Shown here: piece by piece, positions 11,388 through 23,139 of the stretch | Position numbering within the stretch: position 1 is the first letter of the stretch | Layout: every line of letters starts with the position of its first letter | Source of the DNA: Primulina eburnea | Lineage: Eukaryota > Streptophyta > Magnoliopsida > Lamiales > Gesneriaceae | Direction: 5' to 3' | Length of the DNA: 64,000 nt | Assembly (NCBI RefSeq): GCF_022965805.1 | Contig: NC_133106.1 | Coordinates: forward strand, 33,097,913-33,161,912 | Made by a program: the position numbers and the translations under genes | The notes under the pieces: generated by a model | Database searches by the model: none | What the model was told of the DNA's origin: nothing | The model's input: only the letters and a program-made list of their open reading frames with translations

Positions 11388-12550
11388 ATGGATACATCTC
11401 TTGCAAACACGGCACTTCGACCACCAATCCTAGATGGAACCAACTATAGCCTATGGAAGGTTAAAATCAGGTATTACATAAAATCCATAGATGAACGAAC
11501 ATGACAGCGTATCATCAATGGATGGACTCCACCGAAGAGGGTAGACGAAGATGGTGACAACCCGATAAAGTCAGAAAGTGATTGGACTGCCGATGAAGTA
11601 CATATCTCTAATTACAACTCAAAGTCATTGAATGCGATTTTTTCTTCGGTTGATATGAACATGTTCAGTTTGATCACAAACTATACTTCTCCTAAGAGTG
11701 CTTGGGATACACTTCAAAAACACTGTGAAGGTTCTGAGAGTGTGCGACGAACTAGACTAAGGATGCTCACTTCCAAGTTCGAGATGATGAGGATGGAAGA
11801 ATCAGAAAATATACTGGACTATGATTTTCGCCTATGGGAAATTGCTAATGAGGCGTTCAACCTTGGAGACCCCATCTCCAATGAACGATTAGTTAACAAG
11901 GTTTTCCGTTATTTGCCCGAGAGATTTAATATAAAAATCCGTGCACTTGATGAAGCAAATGATACAACTTTAGTGGCACTGGAAGACTTGATAAGTTCAC
12001 TTCGCACCTTCGAATTAAACATGGACACGCAGAAAAAGGACAAGGGAAAGGCTATTGCATTCCAGGTCTCGAATGACTCCTACAATAATCTCCTTCAAAT
12101 ATCCCAAGAAGTTAATGATTCAGACCAGTTTGAGGACTCCATAGCCTATATCACAAAGAAATTTGGGGATTACTTGAAGAGAATCAGAGATAAGAAGAAA
12201 GATGCACAACCGTCTAAATTTCCTAGTCTACCAGAACCTGAAAGACCACAAAAGTTTCCTGTTCAAAGCCAGTTTTGACCTAGGAACGAAGGCAAGGGTC
12301 AATTTAATTCGAAACGGTATGACTCTGTGCAGTGTATAGAGTGCAATGGCTTTGGTCACTATGCCAGTGAAAGTGCTAACAGATTATGAAAGAACAAAGG
12401 CTATAATGTTTCACTAAGCAATGAAGAATCTGATGAGGAGGAGAAATACACTGATGAAGATAATCATACCTCCTTGAATGCACTGTTGACAGAAAAACGT
12501 TTGCCGCAAGTGAATCCTTTAGGTGTTGCCACTCCTGGTCGCAACACGTG
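11388..12550 (+). pseudogene. SIRE-like gag, first part
   Basis: The frame starts at ATG 11388 (MDTSLANTALRPPILDGTNY), has the UBN2-type gag core (SAWDTLQKHCEG, then LPERFNIKIRALDEA) and a basic, proline-rich C-terminal part. In-frame stops occur near 11502 (after SIDERT), at 12276 and near 12387. A zinc-knuckle-like CIECNGFGHYA lies near 12335-12370 but its last cysteine is replaced. The frame is then cut by a 2.2-kb solo LTR and resumes at 14766. Gag packages the element's RNA; this copy cannot make it intact. Confidence 0.82.
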
Positions 12551-13208
12551 TGTGGGGACCCGGACGCTAATCATATTCTTAATCATCGTTGGGATTTAGT
12601 TATCAGTTCTGATAAACAGGGTCTCAAAAAAATTTTCTTTTTTAAAAATATAACAGCGGAAGGTAATGGCATTTAATAATATACATATCTGTATAAAACT
12701 ACATTTCAGTATAAAGGTACAACACTGCACAATCTAAATCTAAGGTTCAAATACTAATTTCCAGTATTAAAATCAAATCTATCCAAGTCCAGAATCACCA
12801 CGCTAAACTCGTCTTCTCTCGTCGTCTTCTCGACCCTGATCCTGTCCCACCTGTTGTCATGCACACATACAAAACAAGACAACAGCCGGATAACTCCGGT
12901 GAGAATGAATCCCAGTATAAAACATGGTAAACATGTATATACACATAATAATTCATGAAACATGCTGTCATGAATAAAAGCACTAACAATAGTCATAGAC
13001 TTCATCATCTATGAAATTTAATCCAACTGAACATGCAACTCGAATCAGATAAGCAGGTATATAACAATCTAAATCATGAAACATGCTGTCATGACTGAAA
13101 GCAATAACAATAGGATCCATAATCTATGAACCCAATTCATATACGCATACAGTTCTAATCAAATCATATCTAGACTTGACTCAACTATAACTCTAGGGAT
13201 CCCGGTGT

Positions 13209-13268
13209 GAATAAGACGTCAATGGCTGTCACCTACTCTCCCAATCGGGGTGACTGTACGTCTTATTC
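13209..13268 (-). repeat. Two-stem inverted repeat in solo LTR A
   Basis: Outer arms are GAATAAGACGT (13209-13219) and ACGTCTTATTC (13258-13268). Inner arms are GTCACC and GGTGAC, around a 15-base loop. The same layout occurs in copies B and C. In C both stems have different bases that still pair. Confidence 0.8.
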
Positions 13269-14370
13269 CTAGACTTCGGTCTGAGCTGTATCAACGGCTG
13301 GCAATAGGAGTAATGGCTACTCCTACGCTGAGATACACCGAACATCTAGAGAATTGACAATGACTGTCAAAGACTCTCCTATCTTAGCTGCAATGAATAT
13401 CAATCTGTAAACAAAGCATAATCATATTCATATCTGAATATGGCAATAATCTCATACTTTTGAATAAAATGCTAAAATCAAAGCATAAACATATCAAAGT
13501 ATAAAGAACAGTCTAGTATGTGATTTTGTTGGGAAACTCAAATGAGATCTGATTTGAGTTATAACTTTCCAATTATCACATGAATTATACCTTTGTCGCC
13601 CCTGTCTGACGAAGACGAGGATCTGTATTCAACTCTGTCCATCTCAATCTGAAAAAGACAATATCGAATACATAGTATCAATGACTAACTCAATATACAA
13701 TCTGTTCTGATCAATACTCAATTCACTATACAATCTGATCAATGTCTGAACAAGATACAATCTGAGTCATATCATCAACATAACCATACAATCTGGATAG
13801 TTACAGAGTCTGATCAATCTCAATCAATACTGAATTTGATCAATATAAATCAACTGATGTTTCGACGGCATAACAATACAATCTGAATAACCTCGTCAAT
13901 CTGAACATCACATAAATAATAACAGAACTCATAATCTGAATATCGGTATATTCAAAATCAGTAATACACAATTCTGATATCAAAATCTCAGTCAATATCT
14001 TTCACAATTCATAACCATCACAGAAATAGTCTATTCTGAAATCTGACTTCAATTCTATAATGTCTACGGTAGCAGAAACATCATATCTGAATCACATGCA
14101 ATTCTAACAACATCATATTTCCACAACATCTCAAAACGTAATAAAACTTACGTCCTTGTGTAGCTCGTGTCGAGAGGAACACGTTACTGCGTTCGGATTC
14201 GAATTCTGATGCACGGATTCTTCGAAATCTCGAATCTAAAAGGCGTAAGGATTTTCTCTCCAAAAGCTTCGACCCTTTGATGAATTCTGAGAGAAAACAC
14301 GTGTAACTCTCATATATATACTGCATGCAACCATATAAAACGTGGCATAGCTTTTCTTGTTGCACGTAAG

Positions 14371-14598
14371 ACCGCAGGTGCGGTAACTCAATGAGCGCGG
14401 GTGCGCCATGCTCTCGGCAGCACTATCCAAAATCAAGAGCATCGACCGCGGGTGCGGTCTTGGTTGCACCGCAGGTGCGGTGTTCTTAGCGCGGGTGCGC
14501 TGCGTCTAACACCACGGGGGCGGTGTGGCTACGGAAATTGCACTTCATTTTCTGCACATGCACCGCGGGTGCGGTCGTGCTGGCACTGCGGGTGCGGT
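14371..14598 (-). repeat. GC-rich palindrome array in the U3 of solo LTR A
   Basis: Eight near-palindromic motifs lie in 228 bp. Six are ACCGC(A/G)GGTGCGGT-like 14-mers (14371, 14445, 14468, 14511, 14562, 14585) and two are GCGCGGGTGCGC 12-mers (14395, 14489). The surroundings are AT-rich, so this CpG-dense cluster stands out. It lies about 50 bp upstream of the TATA box in the minus sense. Confidence 0.85.
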
Positions 14599-14765
14599 CT
14601 TGCAAACTTCTAAATTTCTAATTTTTTGATCTTTGCAACACCTTATAATCTTGTATTTTCTTCCCTCAATGCATGTCATGCATTCTCATATCTTCCGAGT
14701 CTCACGTTAACGAAGATTAATAATCTTGGTTTATCAATTCGATAATTCTCGGGCATTACAACGTG

Positions 14766-15462
14766 TGTAAAATCAGTTTGTTTAAAATCTACATCTTCTG
14801 GAAATTTGAGTGTAGATGATGAATTGGAAGCTGATGATGAAGAAATCACTCTTGAGTGTGTACAAAAGCTTTATGAGGAGTTGTATGCCGATTGGACTAA
14901 AAGAAACAAGATTAACACAACTCCCATGATGGAGAACACTGAACTGAAAACTTTGGTTGCCAAACTTGAAGTACTTCTTAGCAAAAGGGATTTGGAACTT
15001 TCGAAGATCAAGGATGAGCTCAATAAGGCAACTGAGACACTCACTAAGTTCAATTTGAGAACATCTAAGCTCGAATCCATACTTTTGATGGGGAAAGATG
15101 ACAAGAATGATTTAGGTTTCAAAGATAGTGTGTTTGAAATTGGTGAATCATCTAAATCAACTGTCTTTGTACAAGGAAAAGCTAATTCATCCACACAGCC
15201 TCGACCCAAGCCCTCAATTAAAAGTGCTCCACCAAAAAGACAACCTACTGCACTCATTCCTAAGAAAAGAATACACACTTATGTATGTCATTATTGTTTT
15301 AAGCCTGGTCATATCAGACCCTACTGTTTTAAACTCAATGAAGGCTTCTTGAATCGAAAGTCGAGCTGGATGTTGCCCTGGGTCAAAAAATACCCGCAAC
15401 ACCCCCAACCGTCGACCTGCTATAAGAAAAATTTGGGTACCGAAGGTAACAACTCACTGTAA
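14766..15462 (+). pseudogene. SIRE-like gag, second part, with zinc knuckle
   Basis: This continues the frame interrupted by the solo LTR. An acidic start (DDELEADDEEITLE) is followed by a predicted coiled coil rich in K/E/L (about 14950-15090) and then CHYCFKPGHIRPYC (CX2CX4HX4C, 15284-15325), the nucleic-acid-binding knuckle of sireviral gag. The frame closes at a stop at 15460-15462, just before the protease frame, so a frameshift or stop separates gag from pol. The 218-residue piece is open on its own. Confidence 0.8.
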
Positions 15463-15469
15463 TATTGTC

Positions 15470-15952
15470 TATACTTCGTTGAAAACTAGCACTGCAGGTC
15501 ATTGGTACTTTGACAGTGGAAGCTCACGTCATATGACAGGATCACGAGAACATCTCATTGATTATATTGAACAAAAATGTGGTAGAATAACCTATAGAAT
15601 GGGAGCTAAAGGAAGAATTGTTGGAAAGGGAACACTAAATGTCGAAGGACTACCAAAGCTCCACAATGTGCTTCATGTTGAAGGATTAAATTCGAATTTA
15701 ATAAGCATAAGCCAATTGCGTGATGATAATTTGCTTGTCAATTTTTATAAACATACTTGTGAAGTTTTTGATGAAGCTAACATGTGCATTATGACAGATA
15801 CAATGTCTTCAGACAATTGCTACCAAATAGGTGAAGAACTTTCATGCAAACATACACAAATCACTGAACTTGACCTTTGGCATCAAAAACTCGGTCATGT
15901 AAATTTCAAAACCTTGAAGAACTTGTGTAAATACGATGCAGTACGAGATCTC
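15470..15952 (+). pseudogene. SIRE-like protease and GAG-pre-integrase
   Basis: Contains the protease motif HWYFDSGSSRHMTGS near 15500-15545 and, further on, the pre-integrase zinc-binding start LDLWHQKLGHVNFKTLKNLC near 15870-15930. After NLCKYDAVR the frame jumps to an acidic region that normally lies C-terminal to integrase. The integrase catalytic core, and all three of its D,D,E residues, is therefore missing. It is most simply an internal deletion of about 1 kb. Confidence 0.78.
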
Positions 15953-17816
15953 AAAAATAAAATAGCTGAAGATGATTTGGAAGATCTTCTGGAAATTCCT
16001 GCATCACTGGAAAATGTAAGTGTTTCCCCAGATGTTGCAACATCTAGCACAACATGTGACACTGAAGTCACTGAATCTGAAGAAGAAACGAACATTGATT
16101 ATAATGCAGTAGATTATGGACAGAAAATTCCAAGTAAAATTCAAAAAGATCATTCATCATCTCAAATAATCAGAAATATGCGCGAAGATGTCCAACTCGA
16201 AAGAAAGAAAAAGTGAATTACAGAAAATGGCTGGACTTATATGCATAAGCTCTACATATTCACATGTTAGATTTTCATGTTTCATATGCAATTTCGAACC
16301 CAAAAATGTTGAAGAGGCTTTGAAAGATGAATTCTGGATTAATGCAATGCACGATGAGCTTGAGAAATTTGTTCGAAATGATGTGTGGACCTTGGTTCCA
16401 CCTCCTGACCATGGTAAGATAATTGGTACAAAATGGATTTTTAAAAATAAGACTGATGAGTCGGGAAACATCATTCGAAACAAAGCAAGGTTGGTTGCTC
16501 AAGGGTACACACAGGTTGAGGGGGTCGATTTTGATGAGACCTTTGCTCATGTTGCCCATATTGAGTCAGTCAGACTATTGCTAGTTATAGCATGCTATAT
16601 GAAAATCAAACTTTTTCAAATGGATATCAAAAATACTTTTTTAAATGGAATTTTGAGTGAGGAAGTGTGTCAGACAACCTAAGGGTTTTGAGGATCCACA
16701 CCATTGGAATCATGTTTAAAAATTGAAGAAGGCCCTTTATGGTTTGAAGCAAGCACCACGTGCATGGTATGGGAGATTGACAGAATATCTACTTGAAATC
16801 GGCTTCAAACGAGGTGAGGTAGACAAAACTCTTTTTATTCAGAAATCCAAAGGTGAGATCCTTATTTGTCAATTTTATGTTGATGCTATAATATTTGGTT
16901 TTTCATCTCAAAAGCATGCCGATAACTTTTTTGAGTGTATGTCTTCCACTTTTGAAATGAGCAAGATTGGTGAGTTGAGATTTTTCCTTGGCTTGCAAAT
17001 TAAACAAATGCATGATGGCATCTTTCAGTGTCAAAGTAAGTATGCTAAAAATTTGGTTAAGAAATTTGCAAATGTAAACACCAAACACTTGAAAACTCCT
17101 ATAGGCTCGAGTAAAAAATTGTGCAAAGATGATGTTGCCGAAAATGTTGACAACACTTTATACCGCATAATCATAGGTAGCCTCCTATATTTGACAGCCA
17201 GTCGCCCTGACATCTTGTTTAGTGTATGCCTTTGTGCTAGATATCAAGCCAATCCTAAAATCTCCCATTTAAAAGCTGTGAAATGTATCATACATTACAT
17301 AGCATGAACCATTGGTCTAGGACTATGGTACACTCAAGAAACCAATTCGAACTTGGTAGGATTTTCTGATGCAGATTGGGCTGGTGATTTAGATGATAGG
17401 AAGAGTACTTCTGGAGGTTGCTTTTATCTTGACAATAATTTAATCTCATGACATAGTAGGAAACAAAATTGTGTCTCACTTTCAACTGCTGAATCTGAAT
17501 ATGGGGTAGCTGGAAGTTGTTGTTCTCAACTCCTATGGATGAACCAAATGGTAGAATATTATGGACTTAAATGTGAAACCTTAGTTGTGTACTGTGATAA
17601 TTTTAGTGCAATTGATATTTCGAAAAATCTAGTACAACACTCTCGAACAAAACACATTGACATTAGACATCACTTTATTCGAGATTTAATATAAAAAAAG
17701 ATTGATTCGAATTGAATTTTTTGGTACAAATAACCAACTGGCCGACATATTTACAAAAGCATTAGATTTTGAGAGATTCTCCAACCTTAAGAAATCTCTC
17801 AGCATGTGTTCTGCCT
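15953..17816 (+). pseudogene. SIRE-like reverse transcriptase and RNase H
   Basis: After an acidic linker (15953-16216, then stops), reverse transcriptase starts near 16300 (EALKDEFWINAMHDELEKF) and has the KARLVAQGYTQVEGVDFDETF block. A frame change near 16680 precedes KKALYGLKQAPRAWY. The catalytic YVDD box reads YVDAIIFG (16876-16900): the second aspartate is alanine, which would abolish polymerase activity. RNase H follows after a stop at 17305-17307 (SDADWAGDLDDRKSTSGG, then STAESEY, then NNQLADIFTKAL) and ends with LSMCSA at 17816. The region is broken by several stops. Confidence 0.85.
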
Positions 17817-17819
17817 AAA

Positions 17820-18790
17820 CATTCATAGATGTTGTCTCAGATGTCACAACATCTCGGACAATACCTAACATGCATGTGCATTTTTAGAACTCAGGCATTC
17901 TGCATTACATGCATACTGTGATATGTTGTGTTAAACTGTTTTGCATATTTTTTCTGATACATTTACAATTCCTTGTTATATTTTAAAACTTCACACCTAA
18001 ACATGTGAACTTAGTCACAAAGGTTTTGAACAATGGTAACTTGACACTAACCAATGGGACAAGTAACCCAAGAAAAACTGAAAAAGAATAAGAAAAATTC
18101 GGATCTGTGTTAGAAGGAAAGATGAAAAAAGCTACCTAAAAGAGCCCAATGAAGGCTGTGCTTTTAGTGTGGGAGCTACCCTTCTAAAATTAACACAGAA
18201 ATAGAACAGAATAGAAAAAGCTACCTAGAGGAGTCCAATGAAGACTGTTCTTCTAGTGTGAGAGCTACCACTTCTATGTTCAGAAAGCTGTTAAATCATT
18301 GAGTGTGAAGAAAAATTAAAATTATTTTTCTGGAATTGTGTGTGTTGTTGGAAGATGTTGCCAACATTTGTGACAATACTTCATCTGTAAACATATCTCA
18401 TATTTGTTTTTCATGTTCCTATTCCTGTTACATTCTGTTATTAGGCATAAATAGGTAATGTGTAAACATAACATTGTGAATATTGTTGTGTCATGAGGTC
18501 ATGAGTATTTCAACAAAGAAAAATTCGATGAAAATCTAGATTTTACGAAAAATTGAATATAGTTGATCTTTGATGTTTAGTGGAGTTAATTTCGATGTGG
18601 GTTACCAATTCTGGTAATTATTTTGAAATAAAATTGTGCTAAATTAACACCACCTTTCATGACTATATTTCCAGGAGTTTAAAGTGTTTTTATCCGTTAT
18701 TTTTTTTACCGTTAGAAGCAAATCAATTGATTGTAAACCCTGAGTTTGTTACCATTGTGGTGATTGCGCATGCTTAACTCTTAATCCGCA
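17820..18790 (+). other. Pol-env spacer with a direct repeat
   Basis: This is a non-coding spacer between pol and the downstream ORF, as sireviruses have. At about 18127-18190 and 18218-18275 the block AAAAAGCTACCTA(A/G)A(A/G)GAG, then CCAATGAAG(G/A)CTGT(G/T)CTT, is repeated with a period of about 91 bp. The function is unknown; structured RNA is possible. Confidence 0.6.
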
Positions 18791-18832
18791 CTCTTTTATT
18801 TCAAAATTCTCGGTATCTGCATTCTTATCTTT

Positions 18833-19740
18833 TTGATAGGTCTACTAACGAGTTTGTTTAATAAGGTGACATTTCTGAAGAAAGTGAATCTGCTGAGCAG
18901 GATGTTGCTGCAGATGTTGCCCACATTGCGGACAACACAGACCTTAGTGACTATGACTTGGGCACAACGTTCAGTGATAAGTTCTATACTGAAGCGGCCG
19001 GTGCTCAGTGGTCTTTGTATGCAAATACGGAATTTCTGGAAGAAGAGAACGTGGATTCGAATGCATTTAATAGGCAAAATATGGTGTTCTTTCTCAAGCA
19101 CTGCCAGCTTTACTCGACTGTTTCTGCTGCCACTCCATATTGTCGCATGCCTGTACTTGAATTTTATGCAAATTTATCCTTGGAGTTGGTGATGAACGAT
19201 CTGCCAATTATGGAAGAGTGTTTGTGCGTGAGAAGATTTTCAATTTCAATGCTGCTATCATAAATCAATTTTATCATACACCAAGCTTTAATTTTGTACT
19301 CCATTGGGACTAATGGAGTGTTTGTTTTTGAAAAGATTGTTTTGGGAACGGGTCTTCAATTTGCCGAGGGTGGCCTCAAGGCCTCAAAACTTCTGTTTCT
19401 ATCTCTGATCTATGGTATTCTGGCTTCTCAAGTATTTGTTTGTGACATTGCTGAGCCTCATTTTGATACCAGTGAACTATTCAAGATTGCTCTTGATTTT
19501 TTCAAGGGCAATAGGAAAACTGATATGCCGTGGTGCGCAAACCGTGTTGCACCAAATGTTACACTTAATGTTGCCCCTGAAACTGCACAACATGTTGCGC
19601 CTCCATTCTCCACATCTGGTTTTGTTCAGCTTGCTCCTTCCGTCCTACAAGCTCAAATTTATTTTACTCTAAAAGAAATTGTACGTGCTAAAGGACTTGA
19701 TCGCCCATTATGAAGATCAAGTGGCTCATTACTGGATGCT
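18833..19740 (+). pseudogene. ORF in the env position of the SIRE-like element
   Basis: Downstream of pol and before the polypurine tract lies coding-like sequence in shifting frames. It includes AGAQWSLYANTEFLEEENVD (near 18990-19050), LELVMNDLPIMEECLCV and a 139-residue open piece at 19294-19713 with GLQFAEGGLKASKLLFLSLI. It resembles, by position and composition, the so-called env-like ORF of sireviruses. I see no clear signal peptide or anchor, so an envelope role is not supported by this copy. A frameshift and a stop (near 19261) break it. Confidence 0.55.
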
Positions 19741-20149
19741 CCTGGATGTTAGTGTCCATTCTGGACAAAAAGAGGAAGGAGATGAATCTCGAACAACCAC
19801 TCAAGGAGGAGATGAAGCTCAAAAAACCACTCAGGGAAGATCACTTGAAACTCTTAATGCTCTGATGCTTCTTTTGATAGTTTTCTCTTGTTAATGCTTT
19901 AATTTTTTTTTTTTTGTTAGCGTTGCTCTTATAGTCTGTTATGAGTTAGTTTCGTTTCTCTAAAATGTTTTTGTTGCTCTGATCTAATGAACTATTTCTG
20001 CTCCTACATGTGTTGTCTCGCATGTTGCCAACACGTCTAGTAACACCCGTGCTAACTAGTTTTTATTCAGGAGAAAAATTCTTGAATTAAGGGGGATATG
20101 ACTTGAGCTAACAAGAATAAATGGGTTTGATCTCATTTTGTTCAGAAAG

Positions 20150-20165
20150 TCAAAAAGGGGGAGAT
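20150..20165 (+). other. Polypurine tract
   Basis: CAAAAAGGGGGAGAT ends immediately before the TGAAGGG start of the 3' LTR. Purine-rich sequence here primes plus-strand cDNA in LTR retrotransposons. Confidence 0.85.
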
Positions 20166-22124
20166 TGAAGGGAAATATATTTTCTTAATTTAAATGATAT
20201 AATTTCTTAACTTATATGATTTCCCTAAAATTATCTTTTCCTGGTTGATTTGATTTTATATAATATTTTATGAGATTTTGCATTTCTAGATAATGAGATA
20301 ATCATGCAAATATATTCTAGATATGATATTTATGATATTCATTGTCAAGATATGGTATTATCAATTTAAAAAGAGTTTGTTTCTAATTAAACTTTTACTT
20401 TCCTTGTGAAATAGGTTTCCTTGTGGAGATAAACTCTAAATCTATAAATAAGATAAACAAGGACATTGTTGAAGCGCTCTCTCTTCTCTATCAATATACA
20501 CACATTTTGCACGTCATGGTTCTCATAGAAAAACATCCTACAAAGGCGTTGCTGTTTTGAAGATGAGTCGACCGTTTTGTTTTTCACTCTTCACTTGGAA
20601 GTTTTCGTGGTTGCATATCATTTACACTTTTGCACATCGTCTTTTTCAGAGAAATATTTCTTCCAAGGACGTGCTGTTTTGAAGAGTGCTATTGCAAGTG
20701 TGTTAGGATCGGTTATTGACTAAGGAGTGTTTAGAAAGGGGGATTGAATAAACACTTCTAGAAATTTAAATGTTTTTCGAAAAAGGTAGTTCAGTTTTGT
20801 CACAAACTGAACTGAGTATCCCGTCTGTCAATTATCAATCAGTTAAACTGAATAAGCAGTTGCGGAAAATAAACTGATTGAAAGATAGAATATCTAACTG
20901 GAAATAAAAAGCTGAAGTAAAGACAACACAATATGTTTCTGGATGTTCGGAGAATTGAATAACTCCTACGTCACCCCTTCTATCACAAGGATAGGATATT
21001 CACTAAAAGACTTTGATCGAGTACAACGCTTGTACAGACCCACTTCAGTTAGGACTTATCTATTGCCTGAACTGAAACTCTTAGTATAATACAATGATCT
21101 CTGTAAGTAACTGAACTTAGCACTTATCGAGTTATCAATATTTCACAGTGCTAGATTGCTCAATATGTAGCCTTGATTGCTACGAATAGATCTGATAGGT
21201 GTGAGCAGAGATTTTAACAGAGTAATGGCAAGTTTGAGATTGGTCAATCGTCTGTGTTGTCAACTGCTCTTTAGTCATATTTATAGACTTATCTTTCAAT
21301 GGTAATTTTGAATTCTCGTATCCGTTGATTGCCTCCTTATCATTTCTTGGACAGAGTTCTTGATTGCCGCTTCATCATTTATTGTAAGACGGCGTATTAA
21401 TCTCAATAGCCGAAATACGTTTTTCTATGCAGTGCGGCTTTCCACATTCAGTTGCTGTCTGATATGTCTTTTTGTCTGTTGAATGATCTTTCCCGAGGTA
21501 TCATCAGTTGAGAAGCTTTAATGTTTTCGGCTGAATGTTTTAACTGATCAGTTCTCAACTGATCAGTTTGTGTCAACTGATTTTAGTTGAATGTTCAGCT
21601 GCCGAATATGCTTTCATGTATTAGTTGATTTTATGTTTTGTCAAACTCCATAATTTAGTTTCCAACAAAGTGTTTCCGTGATTGTTAGAGACATTTCAGA
21701 CAAACATGCGTGCAAGTGTTGGCTGAAAAATGTTTCATTGCTCCAAGTTTTAGGCTCATGTTTTTGCTTTCTTGAATATGTTTTGTTCTGAGTATTTATT
21801 TTTAAAAAGCATTTATTTTCTCAAAAGTGTTGAGGAAATTGATTTTAATCATAATCAATAGTGATTTGTTTTTGTAAACGATTTGATTTCTAGTAATTAA
21901 TTTTTGCCCTGAGGCATCGCGCAAGTATAAATACTTGTGCAAATTTAATCTGATTCATTCCGTTTATTTAAAGTCAATTTTTGTTAAAAATTTAATATTC
22001 CGCTGCATGTTATCTTAAATGTTGTAACATTTGACACAACACTTAATTCTGATAAAATACAAATTTACAATATCGCACTAGTACTGATATATTTACTCAC
22101 ATATGTTGAACAACATTCCTAACA
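20166..22124 (+). mobile_element. 3' LTR of the SIRE-like copia, carrying a nested solo LTR
   Basis: Matches the 5' LTR from TGAAGGGAAATAT to CCTAACA. It is 1959 bp only because a 967-bp solo LTR and its duplicated AAGTG lie inside; the remainder is about 987 bp, against 962 bp for the 5' LTR. Confidence 0.9.
20701..21667 (+). mobile_element. Solo LTR (967 bp) in the 3' LTR, TSD AAGTG
   Basis: Starts TGTTAGGATCGG, ends TTTCCAACA, flanked by AAGTG at 20696-20700 and 21668-21672. The 5' LTR lacks it at the homologous place (near 10855-10870), so its borders are certain. It is rich in AACTGA/TCAGTT motifs. The family is probably copia by its start sequence, but no coding region is present to prove it. 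Confidence 0.88.
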
Positions 22125-22510
22125 ATAATAACTCTTTACTCATGTCCAGAAGTTCATTGATTGTCCATTTTATCCATTGGCGTGGTCTAAACCCTTCAAA
22201 CTCAGTATACTTGATCTATTATCGGTTATCTTTAGCAGAGGCAGAGGATAAAAAAACAAAACAAAAAAGAACTATGAAATATATGAAAAAGAGGGGTTAA
22301 TCAAGTTGTTGTTTCCTTCTCATGAAGCCATCAAGCTAGAGTCAAGTTTAGAATGAGTTAATTGTTCACTATCATGGTGTTTGGCACAACATGAACTAGA
22401 AATGTTTTTCTAGAATAGTCAAGGAGACAAAAAAAACTTGAATTGTCAGAAAAACTAAACATAAAATTTTAATTTTTTTGTTCAAATCTGGGAAGATATA
22501 TTCTTGATGA
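22125..22510. repeat. Second copy of the tandem duplication, right part
   Basis: Matches 9425-9994 from AATAACTC(T/A)TTACTCATG to GGAAGATATATTCTTGAT, without the MITE found at 9587-9769. After 22510 the sequence continues into unique DNA (GATCTGAACTC), where copy one instead joins the start of copy two. This marks the outer end of the duplicated unit. Confidence 0.85.
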
Positions 22511-22691
22511 TCTGAACTCTAAAATATATTATTTTTTTACATATATTTTATCTGAGAAGGTATCATGAGGATCTTTGGAATACAAGTAATCATTGGCTAA
22601 TCATGAGATAATATATTGTTAAAATTTAAAAATAGGATATCCAAGAATTTCTAAAATCTATAGTAAACAAAAGGGGATCTTGTGTAGAACA

Positions 22692-22694
<3 letters not shown>

Positions 22695-22760
<66 letters not shown>
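22695..22760. repeat. (TA)33 microsatellite, left flank of the viral block
   Basis: A pure TA tract of 66 bp. Similar tracts lie on the other side of the pararetroviral block (29139-29192 and 29285-29353). Confidence 0.95.
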
Positions 22761-22766
<6 letters not shown>

Positions 22767-22903
22767 TACATATTATATGGCTAGTTAAACCGCCTACTTT
22801 ATTTCTTGTTACTGCATTTTTTTTTATTAATTGCTCATTATTATTATTTTTTATGAATATTTCTATTGGTTTCCAATTATCCCCCTAAGTATAAGTGGGT
22901 AGT

Positions 22904-23082
22904 CTTTGGTATCAAAAAACTTGCATTCTCTTGGAGGCCTTGTCTTTTTTTATAGACATCTTCAAGGGTATTTTCGGAATCTTGAATAGTATTTGTCTTT
23001 GTCATGCTTGCATCATTTTGATGTCATTTTTCATTTTTTTTAATACGAATATTACATCAAAATACAAAAATTATAAATAAAT
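22904..23082 (-). repeat. Inverted copy of the viral promoter segment, left
   Basis: The reverse complement of this stretch matches 28783-28962 almost base for base, including the TATA region and ATGACATCAAAATGATGCAAG. The two arms face away from the viral genes on the left and with them on the right. Confidence 0.9.
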
Positions 23083-23139
23083 TTTACAAAACCTTTTGAA
23101 ACAAAAAATTTATTTTCCCAAAATTCTTTACAAAAACAT

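Larger units (their letters stand above)
12551..14760 (-). mobile_element. Solo LTR, family L, copy A (2210 bp), TSD ACGTG
   Basis: The plus-strand ends are TGTGGGGACC and GGGCATTACA. ACGTG flanks at 12546-12550 and 14761-14765. Removing the segment with one ACGTG restores the host gag frame. Sense is minus: TGTAATGCCCGAGA start, GC-rich palindrome array (14371-14598), TATA-like ATATATATG near 14310-14322, then a transcribed part with a two-stem inverted repeat (13209-13268). The start sequence resembles long Gypsy LTRs. No internal region remains. Relatives are at 34598-36703 and 41283-43463. Confidence 0.9.
10352..22124 (+). mobile_element. SIRE-like Ty1/copia retrotransposon, 11.8 kb, TSD ATAAT
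   Basis: The ends are TGAAGGG and CCTAACA, with ATAAT at 10347-10351 and 22125-22129. The order is 5' LTR, primer site, gag, protease, integrase remnant, reverse transcriptase, RNase H, a long spacer, an env-position ORF, polypurine tract and 3' LTR. The extra ORF after pol, and motif wording such as WYFDSGSSRHMTG and HYCFKPGHIRPYC, point to the Sirevirus (SIRE/Maximus) lineage. Two solo LTRs are nested in it (12551-14760 in gag, 20701-21667 in the 3' LTR). By eye the two LTRs are about 94% identical over their first ~230 bp, so this is an older insertion than the copia at 43984. It is not autonomous: stops, a missing integrase core and a mutated reverse transcriptase motif. Confidence 0.9.

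Noticed and set aside
22904..22925. TGGTATCAAAAAAC in the left viral arm as a tRNA-Met primer-binding site
   Set aside because: Only the first eight bases match TGGTATCAGAGC, and the orientation is opposite to the promoter in the same arm.
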